Below are positions 18,766-28,117 of a stretch of 64,000 nucleotides of DNA, piece by piece. Positions within the stretch are counted from its first letter, which is position 1. Each line of letters begins with the position of its first letter. The DNA comes from Psychrobacter sp. 72-O-c (GTDB taxonomy: Bacteria > Pseudomonadota > Gammaproteobacteria > Pseudomonadales > Moraxellaceae), in the NCBI RefSeq assembly GCF_904846605.1, contig NZ_CAJHBI010000019.1, forward strand, positions 1 to 64,000. Reading direction: 5' to 3'. The notes beneath the pieces were generated by a model, which did no database searches, was not told the origin of the DNA, and saw nothing but the letters and a program-made list of their open reading frames with translations. Position numbers and translations under genes: made by a program.

Positions 18766-19926
18766 ATGATAAATTTAACGAAGTTTTCACACGATAATAC
18801 GCTTAGTAGCACAATCAATCACACAAGCAGTAAGAAAGCCATTTTTGCTGCTATTGGTGTTGCTTGTCTTTTGAGCCTTAGCGCTTGCCAGCAACCTCCT
18901 GATTACAATTACCTGAATGGTGAGACCATGGGCACTAGCTACCATATTAGTTATCAGTTGCCAGAAGACGCTGACGAAGACGCTATACAAGCCTCGATAG
19001 ATGAGCGCTTAAAACAAATCAATGACAGTATGTCGACTTATCAGGCCGATTCGACCATCTCGAAATTTAATCAGTTAGGAAAAGATACGCCGATCACTAT
19101 TGATGTTGACTTTAGTCATGTACTGAGTGTCTCTCGGCAAGTTTATGAGCAATCAGATGGCGCATTTGATCCAACCGTTATGCCCTTAGTTGATACTTGG
19201 GGCTTTGGTAGCACCATGACGGTTGAACGTCTACAAAGTCCGCCAAGCACTGCTGAAATAGCTCAAGCACTTGCTTTAGTAGATTTTGGAGGCGTGGTAC
19301 AAAACGATACAACTATCCATAAAACCAAAGACGGCATCGGGCTTGATTTTTCGGCAGTCGCCAAAGGTTATGGCGTCGATGTCATTGCAAATGTGCTCAA
19401 AGATCGCTACCAAATTCGTAATTATATGGTGGAGATTGGCGGTGAGGTAGCAACATCAGGGGTTAGTAGTCAACAGCAACCGTGGCAAATCGCTATCGAT
19501 GCCCCGATTGAAGGTAGTACGGTTAGTGCGCGCCAAACAATCGCTGCTATTCGTCAACCTATGAATAATGGCAACCAGATGCATCTGGCAACCTCAGGCA
19601 ATTATCGCAACTCTATTATGTTCGATGGTAAGCGCTATAGTCACACTCTTGATCCCTCAACTGGTGAGCCTATCGTTGGCGGTGCACCATCAGTAACCGT
19701 TGCTGCGGATTCAGTGGCAGTCGCTGATGCTTGGGCTACTGCATTGACCGCCATGCCTTATAGTAAAGCCTTAGCGACCGCTAAACAGCAAAAACTGGCG
19801 GCGATGTTTGTCATATTGGCTGATGATGTCAAGCTAAGTGCACCTGCTGACGATTTAGAGGACTGGATAATCATCCAGACCCCTGCGATGCAAGACCTAC
19901 GGGCAGATAAAAAGCCTTCAGTGTAA
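18766..19926 (+). CDS. apbE: FAD:protein FMN transferase (lipoprotein)
   Basis: Transfers FMN from FAD onto threonines of SGAT-type motifs in NqrB and NqrC. The N-terminus is a lipoprotein signal with lipobox LSAC, Cys41, so the enzyme sits on the periplasmic face where those motifs are exposed. Motifs: GETMGTSYHISY, MSTYQADSTISKFN, GLDFSAVAKGYGVD, MVEIGGEVATSG and YSHTLDPSTGEPIVGG. The nqr operon is just upstream and nqrM just downstream, so the full maturation set is clustered. The ribosome binding site is poor. Confidence 0.95.
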   Translation: MINLTKFSHDNTLSSTINHTSSKKAIFAAIGVACLLSLSACQQPPDYNYLNGETMGTSYHISYQLPEDADEDAIQASIDERLKQINDSMSTYQADSTISKFNQLGKDTPITIDVDFSHVLSVSRQVYEQSDGAFDPTVMPLVDTWGFGSTMTVERLQSPPSTAEIAQALALVDFGGVVQNDTTIHKTKDGIGLDFSAVAKGYGVDVIANVLKDRYQIRNYMVEIGGEVATSGVSSQQQPWQIAIDAPIEGSTVSARQTIAAIRQPMNNGNQMHLATSGNYRNSIMFDGKRYSHTLDPSTGEPIVGGAPSVTVAADSVAVADAWATALTAMPYSKALATAKQQKLAAMFVILADDVKLSAPADDLEDWIIIQTPAMQDLRADKKPSV

Positions 19927-19976
19927 ATAGTAGGCTACTGATAACAAACCGTTTGAACAAACGGGCAGGTCAAAAT

Positions 19977-19988
19977 TTTGTTATACTA
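19977..19988 (+). promoter_or_regulatory. Extended -10 promoter (TTTGTTATACTA) ahead of nqrM
   Basis: TG (19979-19980), one base, then TATACT (19982-19987). The same 12-mer occurs ahead of avtA and hemN. Transcription would begin about 19994, right at the hairpin described next. Confidence 0.5.
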
Positions 19989-19989
19989 T

Positions 19990-20027
19990 GAGAGAGTCAT
20001 TGTTATTAGTGACTGTCTCATTTTTTT
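19990..20027 (+). terminator. Terminator-like hairpin between apbE and nqrM
   Basis: Stem of 9 pairs out of 10, GAGAGAGTCA (19990-19999) with TGACTGTCTC (20010-20019), a 10-base loop, then seven T (20021-20027). It can end apbE transcripts. It also lies immediately downstream of the extended -10 at 19977, so nqrM transcripts would carry it at their very 5' end. Confidence 0.75.
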
Positions 20028-20043
20028 AAAACGAGGTCGCGCC

Positions 20044-20292
20044 ATGTTTAGCCAATTACTTCCCATGCTTGCCATTACCTTTACCGTATTCGTACTATTT
20101 TTTATCTTTATGGGTATTGGTTATATGTTCAAAAAACAACCGCTTAGAGGCTCCTGCGGTGGTGTTGCCAAACTAATGGGCAACGAAAAATGCTCTTATT
20201 GTGGCGATGACCCCAATAAGTGTGAGTCTACAGTTGCTGATCAGCAGATAGATGCTATTAAAGCAGCTCAATTGGGCAAATCTGCACTATAG
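20044..20292 (+). CDS. nqrM: Na+-NQR maturation protein NqrM
   Basis: Small membrane protein (DUF539 family) needed to deliver iron to the NqrD/NqrE centre. 82 residues: a hydrophobic helix at about residues 8-29, then four conserved cysteines, Cys38, Cys50, Cys53 and Cys60, in the patterns GSCGGVA and KCSYCGDDPNKC. A longer frame from 19978 would start inside the terminator hairpin. The ATG at 20044 with GAGG upstream is the better start and matches the family length. Confidence 0.93.
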   Translation: MFSQLLPMLAITFTVFVLFFIFMGIGYMFKKQPLRGSCGGVAKLMGNEKCSYCGDDPNKCESTVADQQIDAIKAAQLGKSAL

Positions 20293-20780
20293 TTTTTTGT
20301 TGTTCAGTAATTACTGACTTATAAGTCCAATCAAATACTTTTCAAAGGTGTTCTCTTATAGCCAAAAATGCTTTCTTATAGCACCTTTGAGAATTCTATA
20401 GTTTGTCCGTAGTGGCCGTTGGTTACCATACGCTGGTAGTACTCGTCTGCTGTTTGCTTTTATAATAGCGTTAATTGTTATCCAATCCCTATTTAGATTA
20501 GATAAACCTCAGGTGCTTTCTGCGCCAGTTATCTACATAAAATGCTTTACCCTATTTATAAAATATTTTTTTATAAATACAAGTATCGAATAGATTTATT
20601 CAAAAATTTTATTCAGTCTTTTATTATCCGTTTTCTACAAGCTCCACACGTTTTTTCTAATTCTGAATAAACTGTCAGTCACCTCTTGGGTGAAATTTTA
20701 TTGGTGTTATTTTATGAGTGGCGGTTCTCCAGCGCTCTCTAATGATGTGTCCTTTTTCTTATTTTAATAGTCGTGCTGCT
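20293..20780. other. AT-rich intergenic region between nqrM and the MFS gene
   Basis: No gene supported. A 9-bp perfect inverted repeat TCAAAGGTG/CACCTTTGA (20342-20350, 20382-20390) spans a 31-base loop that itself holds a direct repeat TCTTATAGC. No T-run follows, so it is a poor terminator. Near 20553-20580 there is a strongly AT-rich palindromic stretch (TTTATAAA repeated around a T-run). Confidence 0.5.
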
Positions 20781-22037
20781 ATGTCCACCCCTTCTGATTT
20801 GCATTCCAAGCCCCGCTCGGATGCGGCTCAACCGCTCAACCTCCCTTCCTCTAAGTTTACTTTTTGGCTCGTGTTATGTGCCATGATTTTACTGGCCACC
20901 AATATGCGCGCGCCCATCGTCGCGCTCGGTTCTATTGCGCCAGTAGTTCAAGAGGCCCTCAATATCTCTGAAACCCAAATCGGTTGGCTGGGTGCGGTAC
21001 CAATGCTAACCTTTGCGGTTGGTGCGCTTATTGCCCCAACGATTGGTAAGCGTTTTGGTCTTGAGAATACCTTGATTGCGATGATTGCACTCCTAACTTT
21101 TGGTATGGTTATCCGTACGCTCATTCCGACTTGGATTGGGTTTTTGGGTGGTACGGTGCTGTTGACCTTAGCCATCGGTTTTGCCAATACCTTAGCTGCG
21201 CCAGTGATTAAGCAGCGTACGCCTAATCATATTCCGCTAATTACAGGTCTGTTCAGTCTGACCATGACGGTAAGCGCAGGTATAGTCGCCGGCGTGGTAT
21301 TGCCGCTATCTGAATATATTGGCTGGCAGTGGGCACTGGGTGGTTGGTCATTCTTAGGACTCTTTGCGATTATTATTTGGGTATTTTTACGCCTGCGTTT
21401 GGGTTCGTCCAATAATCAGGCCGCCATCCCTATTCCGTCAGGATCTTCAAATATCTCAATGTGGCGGACGCCATTTGCTTGGCAGATTGCTATTTTTATG
21501 GGCTTGCAGTCGTTGCTATTCTATACCGTAGCCAGTTTTTTACCGTCTATTTGGCTGAGTAAAGGCCTATCTGCGGTTACCGCTGGGCAAATGGCTTCGG
21601 TGTTTCAATTTATGGCGCCAGTAGCTATTTTAAGCTTAACTTGGCTGGTCAATCGTGGTCGTCCTATTCAAGCCTTAGCGGTATTCGCAGCTGTTTTGAA
21701 CGTTGTTGGCGTATTGGGCATTACCTATCTGTCTGCTGATTTGGCATGGTTATGGTCAGGAATCATGGGCATTGGCTGTTCTGCGATTTTTACTTTGAGT
21801 ATGATGCTATTTTCACTACGCACTTATACGGCCAATCAGGCCAGCGAGTTATCGGGTATGGCGCAAGCAGTCGGTTACATCATTGCATTTTTTGGCCCAC
21901 TCGGCACCGGTTGGCTACATGAAGCAACTGGCAATTGGGACTTACCGCTATTGATCATGTTAGTTTTGATGATTGGTAACGTTGCTATTGCATGGATGGT
22001 TAGTCGTCCGGTTATGGTCGATGGTAAGCGAATATAA
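20781..22037 (+). CDS. MFS transporter, CynX/NimT family
   Basis: Major facilitator of the cyanate/nitroimidazole transporter group, about 12 membrane helices, 418 residues from this start. The first helix (FWLVLCAMILLATNMRAPIVALGSIAPVV) is typical of the family, which is named for E. coli CynX and YeaN/NimT. The substrate cannot be read from the sequence. Start codon uncertain: the frame is open to a GTG at 20718, with two ATGs at 20742-20747. None has a clear Shine-Dalgarno sequence, and I chose the ATG that leaves a short cytoplasmic N-terminus. Confidence 0.82.
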   Translation: MSTPSDLHSKPRSDAAQPLNLPSSKFTFWLVLCAMILLATNMRAPIVALGSIAPVVQEALNISETQIGWLGAVPMLTFAVGALIAPTIGKRFGLENTLIAMIALLTFGMVIRTLIPTWIGFLGGTVLLTLAIGFANTLAAPVIKQRTPNHIPLITGLFSLTMTVSAGIVAGVVLPLSEYIGWQWALGGWSFLGLFAIIIWVFLRLRLGSSNNQAAIPIPSGSSNISMWRTPFAWQIAIFMGLQSLLFYTVASFLPSIWLSKGLSAVTAGQMASVFQFMAPVAILSLTWLVNRGRPIQALAVFAAVLNVVGVLGITYLSADLAWLWSGIMGIGCSAIFTLSMMLFSLRTYTANQASELSGMAQAVGYIIAFFGPLGTGWLHEATGNWDLPLLIMLVLMIGNVAIAWMVSRPVMVDGKRI

Positions 22038-22175
22038 GATATATAGAGTTGTGACACATACGCTGATGTTAGTTGCAACAGACTAACTATTTACCTGTAC
22101 TATCGGTCATCAATATTCGCTAAGATTGGGCTTTGATTGAACAGCGCATTGTTTGTTACCCCAAAGCTTGTTAAA

Positions 22176-22229
22176 TAAGGCGCGTTAAACACTCACAAAT
22201 AGACTTTGTTGAATGCTTAACGTGCCTTA
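22176..22229. repeat. Long imperfect hairpin between the MFS and esterase genes
   Basis: 13-base arms TAAGGCGCGTTAA (22176-22188) and TTAACGTGCCTTA (22217-22229) pair fully if one G-T is allowed, and a small inner hairpin (CAAA/TTTG) sits in the loop. Only a weak T-rich tail follows on either side. It could be an inefficient terminator of the MFS gene or a repeat element. Confidence 0.6.
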
Positions 22230-22272
22230 ATATTTGCTACACTGGACTGCTTGTATATAGGACAAAATAACC

Positions 22273-23133
22273 ATGATAAATCTCTTCCCTAGTTCAGCTA
22301 AGCGCTCGGCTATACAACGCTCTTATCACTATGTAGCGGTGGCGTTGCTGATGATAACAATGACGCTGAGCGGTTGCCAAAAACAACCTGAATCAACTAA
22401 CGCAACTGACAATCAAACTACCAATACTCAAGTTACGGTCAATCAACCGACGACTGAGACTTCGACTCAAACTGGCCAGCAAGAAAGCAGTGAGTCGCTG
22501 ACCATATTGGCATTAGGAGATTCACTTACCGAAGGTCTTGGGGTGGCGAAAGAGGGTAACTATCCTGCTCAGCTACAAGCGCGTTTGCAAGAGTTGGGCT
22601 ATAAAAATATTGAGGTTATCAATTCAGGCCTAAGTGGTGAGACCAGTACTGGTTTGGTTAATCGTTTGGACTGGGTATTACAGACTAAGCCTGATATTAC
22701 CATTTTAACAATCGGCGCTAATGATGGCATTCGTGGTATTGACGTGGCAACTGTCGAAGCTAATATTCGCACCGCCGTTAAGCGTTTACAGGATAATGGC
22801 AGTCAAGTAATTCTAGGCGGTATGCAGATTTATGACAACTTAGGTAATGATTACGTCAACTCATTCGCAGCGATGTATCCGAGAATAGCCGAAGATATGA
22901 ACGTAACGCTCATTCCGTTTGTATTAGAAGGCGTGGCCGCTGATCCAAATCTCAATCAAGCCGATGCTATTCATCCGACTGCCGAGGGCTACACTATTAT
23001 CGTTAATGATAATATCTTACCAATATTAAAACCCGAGCTTGAGAAAATAAAAGCGAATCAACAAGATTTATCCGTGCCAGTAGACACATCAGAAAACACA
23101 AAAATAGCCACGCCAACTGAGACCACACAATGA
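22273..23133 (+). CDS. tesA: SGNH arylesterase/lysophospholipase lipoprotein, TesA-like
   Basis: SGNH-fold hydrolase of the TesA group (thioesterase/lysophospholipase/arylesterase). It has a lipoprotein signal with lipobox LSGC (Cys35), a Thr/Gln-rich linker, then the catalytic domain. Block I is LALGDSLTEG with nucleophile Ser84; the block III Asn lies in IGANDGIRG; block V is DAIHP with Asp231 and His234. 286 residues, longer than E. coli TesA (periplasmic, 208) because of the lipoprotein linker. It overlaps the following ABC ATPase gene by 4 bases (ATGA). This esterase-ATPase-permease order is the same as tesA-ybbA-ybbP of E. coli. Confidence 0.9.
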   Translation: MINLFPSSAKRSAIQRSYHYVAVALLMITMTLSGCQKQPESTNATDNQTTNTQVTVNQPTTETSTQTGQQESSESLTILALGDSLTEGLGVAKEGNYPAQLQARLQELGYKNIEVINSGLSGETSTGLVNRLDWVLQTKPDITILTIGANDGIRGIDVATVEANIRTAVKRLQDNGSQVILGGMQIYDNLGNDYVNSFAAMYPRIAEDMNVTLIPFVLEGVAADPNLNQADAIHPTAEGYTIIVNDNILPILKPELEKIKANQQDLSVPVDTSENTKIATPTETTQ

Positions 23134-23855
23134 CCTCATTAGACTTAACCACTGCATCAGAAGCAGAATTAAACTCAGCATCAACTGGCAATGAAGCACT
23201 GCTTACCGCCTCACAATTAAATAAAACCGTCCATGTTGGTGAGCAAACGCTGTCCATTATCAAAGACGTGGACATTTATGTGAATGCTGGTGAGTTCGTG
23301 GTCATTATGGGTAAGTCAGGCTCGGGGAAATCTACTTTGCTAGGATTGCTAGCAGCTTTAGATTATCCTGATAGCGGAACAGTGATGTTAGTCGATCAAG
23401 CATTAAACACCTTAGACGAAGATGCCTTGGCTGTTATCCGTCAGCGTGATATGGGGTTTGTCTTTCAGTCGTTTCATTTATTGCCCACATTAACAGTAGC
23501 TGAAAACATTGCTTTCCCGCTTGATATTGCCCGCCGCCCTGATAAATTACGAGTGACTGAATTGATTGAAGCGGTTGGACTGGGTGATAGGCGTAACAGC
23601 TTGCCCAGCCAATTATCAGGTGGTGAACAGCAACGTACCGCAGTAGCGCGAGCACTAGTATCACGTCCAAAGATTGTATTTGCTGATGAGCCTACCGGTA
23701 ATTTAGATGAACAAAATGCCAATCAGGTCATGCAATTATTATTAGATTTGAGGGAACAAGTTGGCTCCGCACTGGTAGTAGTGACTCATGATGCGACACT
23801 GGCTAAAATGGCCGATCGCGTGATTACCATGCATGATGGACGGATTCTAGACTAA
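23130..23855 (+). CDS. ABC transporter ATP-binding protein, YbbA-like
   Basis: ATPase of a MacB/LolD-type exporter or extractor. 241 residues with Walker [10 protein letters not shown] (61-69), Q-loop (FVFQSF), signature LSGGEQQR and Walker [10 protein letters not shown]. It pairs with the large FtsX-type permease that overlaps its stop by one base. By gene order it is the YbbA partner of the upstream TesA-like esterase. The exact substrate is not known; YbbAP-TesA is proposed to handle hydrophobic compounds or membrane lipids. Confidence 0.92.
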   Translation: MTSLDLTTASEAELNSASTGNEALLTASQLNKTVHVGEQTLSIIKDVDIYVNAGEFVVIMGKSGSGKSTLLGLLAALDYPDSGTVMLVDQALNTLDEDALAVIRQRDMGFVFQSFHLLPTLTVAENIAFPLDIARRPDKLRVTELIEAVGLGDRRNSLPSQLSGGEQQRTAVARALVSRPKIVFADEPTGNLDEQNANQVMQLLLDLREQVGSALVVVTHDATLAKMADRVITMHDGRILD

Positions 23856-26503
23856 TGGATAATAAGTTAATGGACAGTCGTCCACAAAAGCGGTCAGCAA
23901 ATCAGTCACCAGAGCCTTCATCAAATGACAGTAGCGTTATTAACCGATTATTTGGTAGCACCTTAGGATCGCAGGCGCTAAGCCGCAGTTGGTGGCGACG
24001 TTGGGTCTATCCAGTACTGTTCTTAATCACCCTAACGCTATCGCTGGCCACTTATCTAACCCTCGACTCCATCCAACAGTCGGTGAATACTTATATCAAC
24101 GACAATCAGCGCGCGCTAGTTGGCGGTGATTTGATATTGTCTAGTAATCAAGACTGGCCAGCAGAAGTATTAACGCAAGTACAAACGGTCGCTGATACCC
24201 AAACGGTCTACGACTATCAGTTTAATGCGATGATAGTGACTGATGAGCAGACCTTACTTGCGCGCGTTAAGGCCGTATCAGTTGCTTATCCATTATATGG
24301 AGAGGTAGAGCTGGCTTCCGGTCAACCGTTATGGCAACAGCTGACTAAAGACAGCGTGGTGGTAGCCCCTGAAGTTCTTAGCAGTTTAAACGTAAGCGTC
24401 GGGGATCGTATTACGATTGGCGAGGCGCAATTTACGATTAGCGACGTGCTGACCAAAGAGCCAGACCGTCCGTTGACCGCGTTTGGATTTGGCGGTCGCG
24501 TGCTGATGCAACAAGACGCGCTTGCCGCTACCAACCTATTAGGTCAGCGTAGCCGTATTAGCTATCGTATTGAGCTGGCAGGTGACCCAGAGCTGATGGC
24601 GACCCAGCGTGATCAATTGACGCAGATAATCACTAACTATCCCGATATTGAGCTTTCCGATGCCGAGTCAGCAGATACCTCGGTCTCGCGCATCTCCGAC
24701 AATGTATTGATGTTTTTAAAGCTATTAGTCATTGCCGTCTTGCTGTTGTCTGCTGTCGCTATGTATGGTGTGATTACTGCTTTTGTCACCAAGCAACAGT
24801 CCAATAATGCGATTCGCCTAGCTTTAGGTGAGCCTATCGGGTCACTTAAACGTAGCTATTATCGCCTATTGATGGGAACGGCTGTCATTGCTTGCATCGT
24901 AGCGGTAATACTTAGTCTCGCCCTACTCAAGGTCGGTCAGCCCTATCTTGTTGCTATTTTGCCGGCAGATATTGGCTTGGTAGTTAAGCCAATCAGCGCG
25001 ATTAAAACCTTTGTGATCGCGTTAGTGCTCACTTTATTAATCACTCAACGCGGTCTTAGCGCGCTTAATGATACTAGGCCTGCGACCTTGCTCAACCAAG
25101 GTGTCAGTCAACAAGCGCGCGAGCTGCCATGGTATCGACGCCTACCGTTATTGTGGTATGGGCTGATGTTAACAGGGCTGTATGCGTTTTTTGCCTACGA
25201 AGTTGGCTCCTGGGTACTCGGTGCACAGTTACTTATCGGCTTAGTGGTATTCATTGCCATATTTTGGGCATTGGCACGCGGTTGGTTGTGGCTACTTTCG
25301 CGCGTTGCAACGGTCTCAAAGATAAGCTGGATGCAGCGTATTGCTATCCATAATCTTGCCCGTAAAGGCAATCAGTCTGCGTTATTCTTCGTTACTTTAT
25401 CGCTATCGGTAGCGGTATTGACCCTGATTACCACCCTTAACCACAGCATCAACGCGCAGTTTGTGAATGCTTATCCTGAGGATGCGCCTAACTTATTTTT
25501 GCTCGATATCCAAAGTGATCAACACGACGCCATTGATGCCATAATTGATGCCCCTGTCAGCTACTATCCAGTCATCCGTGCGCGTGTTGTGACCGCTAAC
25601 GACGTCCCCGCGCAAGATATTGAGCCTGCTGAGGGCTTTGATGATCCTACGCGAGTATTTAACTTAAGTTATGCAGATACGGTAATGGAGACCGAATTTA
25701 TTACTTCTGCGGTGCAAGATGACTCGCTTTATGCGCCTATTAATGAACAAGTCCAGCAAAAAGATCAACAACAAAGCCAGCAACAAGTACAGCCTCTATC
25801 TATCTTAGATACAGCAGCAAGTATGCTCAACGTAGAGATGGGCGATCAGGTGCGCTTTAATATTCAAGGTATTGAGATTGTCGGGCAAATTACCAGTATC
25901 CGCTCGCGCTATGAGCGTGGTCCAAATCCTTATTTTTACTTCTTATTTGAACCGTCAGTGTTGTCTACTGCGCCGCAGATTCAATTTGCTACCACTCACG
26001 TGCCAGCAGATAGCATTCCCGACCTGCAAGGCAAGCTGGTACGTCAATTCCCTGCTGTCACCACTATTGACGGCACTGCCATTGCAGAGCAAATCCAAGG
26101 GTTGGTCACGCAAATGAGTCGTTTGGTTTATGTCTTTACCTTGTTGGCATTATTAACTGGCATTATGGTATTGATCAGCTCATTGTTATCTACTTCGCAA
26201 GATAGGATGCAAGAAAGTGCGTCGTTCCGTCTGTTAGGGATGCAAAAGCGCGACTTATATATGCTCAATATTCTAGAGATCGGACTATTAGGGGTTAGCG
26301 CTGCGGTGTTCGCCATCACAATTGCCAGCCTTGGCGCTTGGGCAGTGATTACCTACTGGTTTAATCTACAGTTTAGTATGCCGTGGGCGAGCATAGGTAT
26401 TGGTTCGCTAGTATTACTTGCCTTGTTATTTAGCATATCCATTGTTTATGTACGCTTAGTCATTGGGCGCGGGATTATGGCACGGGTACGAGCGATGATT
26501 TAA
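23855..26503 (+). CDS. ABC transporter permease, YbbP-like (FtsX superfamily)
   Basis: 882-residue inner-membrane permease with two FtsX repeats. One N-terminal helix (about residues 50-70) is followed by a large periplasmic domain. A first membrane block (about 290-420) and two further helices come next, then a second periplasmic domain with a Gln-rich low-complexity insertion (QQKDQQQSQQQVQ), and a last three-helix block near the C-terminus. The architecture and the esterase-ATPase neighbours match E. coli YbbP. An ATG five codons downstream is an alternative start. A strong terminator lies 86 bases downstream. Confidence 0.9.
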   Translation: MDNKLMDSRPQKRSANQSPEPSSNDSSVINRLFGSTLGSQALSRSWWRRWVYPVLFLITLTLSLATYLTLDSIQQSVNTYINDNQRALVGGDLILSSNQDWPAEVLTQVQTVADTQTVYDYQFNAMIVTDEQTLLARVKAVSVAYPLYGEVELASGQPLWQQLTKDSVVVAPEVLSSLNVSVGDRITIGEAQFTISDVLTKEPDRPLTAFGFGGRVLMQQDALAATNLLGQRSRISYRIELAGDPELMATQRDQLTQIITNYPDIELSDAESADTSVSRISDNVLMFLKLLVIAVLLLSAVAMYGVITAFVTKQQSNNAIRLALGEPIGSLKRSYYRLLMGTAVIACIVAVILSLALLKVGQPYLVAILPADIGLVVKPISAIKTFVIALVLTLLITQRGLSALNDTRPATLLNQGVSQQARELPWYRRLPLLWYGLMLTGLYAFFAYEVGSWVLGAQLLIGLVVFIAIFWALARGWLWLLSRVATVSKISWMQRIAIHNLARKGNQSALFFVTLSLSVAVLTLITTLNHSINAQFVNAYPEDAPNLFLLDIQSDQHDAIDAIIDAPVSYYPVIRARVVTANDVPAQDIEPAEGFDDPTRVFNLSYADTVMETEFITSAVQDDSLYAPINEQVQQKDQQQSQQQVQPLSILDTAASMLNVEMGDQVRFNIQGIEIVGQITSIRSRYERGPNPYFYFLFEPSVLSTAPQIQFATTHVPADSIPDLQGKLVRQFPAVTTIDGTAIAEQIQGLVTQMSRLVYVFTLLALLTGIMVLISSLLSTSQDRMQESASFRLLGMQKRDLYMLNILEIGLLGVSAAVFAITIASLGAWAVITYWFNLQFSMPWASIGIGSLVLLALLFSISIVYVRLVIGRGIMARVRAMI

Positions 26504-26589
26504 CGTTTTGATAGTATTGCCAAAAACTTAAAGCTAACTTGCAGCCAGTTTATAGATAACGATCAAGACCTGTATTAAGCTACCAAGTT

Positions 26590-26634
26590 CTACGATTGTT
26601 AGGCTCCAAAAATCTAATAATCGTAGCTTTTTTT
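26590..26634 (+). terminator. Terminator of the tesA-ybbA-ybbP-like operon
   Basis: 13-base arms CTACGATTGTTAG (26590-26602) and CTAATAATCGTAG (26614-26626) pair with one mismatch around an 11-base loop, followed by CTTTTTTT. Confidence 0.9.
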
Positions 26635-26666
26635 AGGATTGGTATAGGCTTACTTAAAGTTTGCTA

Positions 26667-26678
26667 TTTGTTATACTA
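26667..26678 (+). promoter_or_regulatory. Extended -10 promoter (TTTGTTATACTA) ahead of avtA
   Basis: TG-N-TATACT extended -10 (TG 26669-26670, TATACT 26672-26677), 50 bases before the ATG. Identical to the 12-mers ahead of nqrM and hemN. Confidence 0.55.
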
Positions 26679-26727
26679 ACGTCTAAATGATTTATTTTAT
26701 ATCACTTTACAACAGTACGGTAACCTT

Positions 26728-28059
26728 ATGAATTTTTCAAAATTTGGCCAAAAATTTACCCAGCCAACAGGTATTTCGCAACTCATGGATGACTTAGGCG
26801 ATGCGTTAAAAAGCGATCAGCCAGTCAATATGCTGGGCGGTGGTAATCCTGCCAAAATTGAGGCCGTCAATGAGCTATTTTTAGAGACTTATAAAGCGCT
26901 TGGCAATGATAACGATACGGGTGAATCCAATAGCAGCGCTATTATTAGCATGGCGAATTACTCCAATCCGCAAGGTGATGCTGCCTTTATCGATGCGTTA
27001 GTTGGCTTCTTCAATCGTCATTATGATTGGAATCTGACGGCAGAAAATATCGCTCTGACCAATGGCTCACAGAACGCCTTTTTCTACTTGTTCAATTTAT
27101 TTGGCGGGGCATTTACAGATGAGCACAGTCAAGATAAAGGAAGCCAGTCCGTAGACAAGTCTATCCTACTGCCATTAGCGCCTGAATATATCGGTTATGG
27201 TGATGTGCATATTGATGGTCAGCACTTTACTGCGGTATTACCGCATATCGATGAGGTGACTCATGATGGCGAGGAAGGATTCTTTAAATATCGGGTAGAC
27301 TTTGAGGCGCTTGAACAATTACCTGCGCTCGTTGAAGGTCGTATTGGAGCGATTTGCTGTTCACGTCCGACCAACCCAACCGGCAATGTGTTGACCGATG
27401 AAGAAATGGCGCATTTAGCCGAGATTGCCAAACGTTATGACATACCGCTTATCATCGATAACGCCTACGGTATGCCGTTTCCCAATATCATTTATTCTGA
27501 TGCGCATTTAACTTGGGATGACAATACGATTTTATGTTTTAGCCTCTCCAAAATCGGCTTGCCGGGCGTACGTACTGGTATTGTCGTTGCTCACCCTGAA
27601 GTAATCTCTGCCGTTAGCGCAATGAATGCGGTGGTGAACTTAGCCCCTACTCGCTTTGGTGCTGCGATTGCCACGCCATTAGTAAAAGATGACCGTATTA
27701 AGCAGTTATCAGACAATGAGATTAAGCCATTTTATCAGCAGCAAGCAAATACAGCAGTACGTTTATTAAAAGAAGCATTGGGTGATTACCCATTATCGAT
27801 TCATAAACCGGAAGGTGCGATATTCTTGTGGCTATGGTTTAAAGACTTGCCTATTACTACCGTCGAGCTGTATGAGATTCTCAAAGAAAAAGGTACTTTG
27901 ATTGTTCCAAGTAAACACTTCTTTCCTGGTGTCGATGTAGACAACTATAAGCATGCGCATGAGTGTATTCGTATGAGCATCGCGGCTGATGAGCAAACGC
28001 TGATTGATGGTATTAAGGTCATTGGAGATGTGGTAAGAGAGCTGTATGATAATAAGTAG
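26728..28059 (+). CDS. avtA: Valine--pyruvate aminotransferase, AvtA-like
   Basis: PLP-dependent fold-type I aminotransferase converting pyruvate plus valine to alanine plus 2-oxoisovalerate. 443 residues. Features: LGGGNPAKI near the N-terminus, NGSQNAFFYLFNL, the SRPTNPTGNVLTDEE loop, DNAYGMPFPN, and the PLP lysine in CFSLSKIGLPGVRTG. The length and the LGGGNPA motif match AvtA better than generic aspartate aminotransferases. Monocistronic, with its own promoter. Confidence 0.88.
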   Translation: MNFSKFGQKFTQPTGISQLMDDLGDALKSDQPVNMLGGGNPAKIEAVNELFLETYKALGNDNDTGESNSSAIISMANYSNPQGDAAFIDALVGFFNRHYDWNLTAENIALTNGSQNAFFYLFNLFGGAFTDEHSQDKGSQSVDKSILLPLAPEYIGYGDVHIDGQHFTAVLPHIDEVTHDGEEGFFKYRVDFEALEQLPALVEGRIGAICCSRPTNPTGNVLTDEEMAHLAEIAKRYDIPLIIDNAYGMPFPNIIYSDAHLTWDDNTILCFSLSKIGLPGVRTGIVVAHPEVISAVSAMNAVVNLAPTRFGAAIATPLVKDDRIKQLSDNEIKPFYQQQANTAVRLLKEALGDYPLSIHKPEGAIFLWLWFKDLPITTVELYEILKEKGTLIVPSKHFFPGVDVDNYKHAHECIRMSIAADEQTLIDGIKVIGDVVRELYDNK

Positions 28060-28117
28060 GTTAGTACTAGTAACAGCCTATCCTACTTAAACTCATCTCA
28101 AAATAGACTAACCCAGT

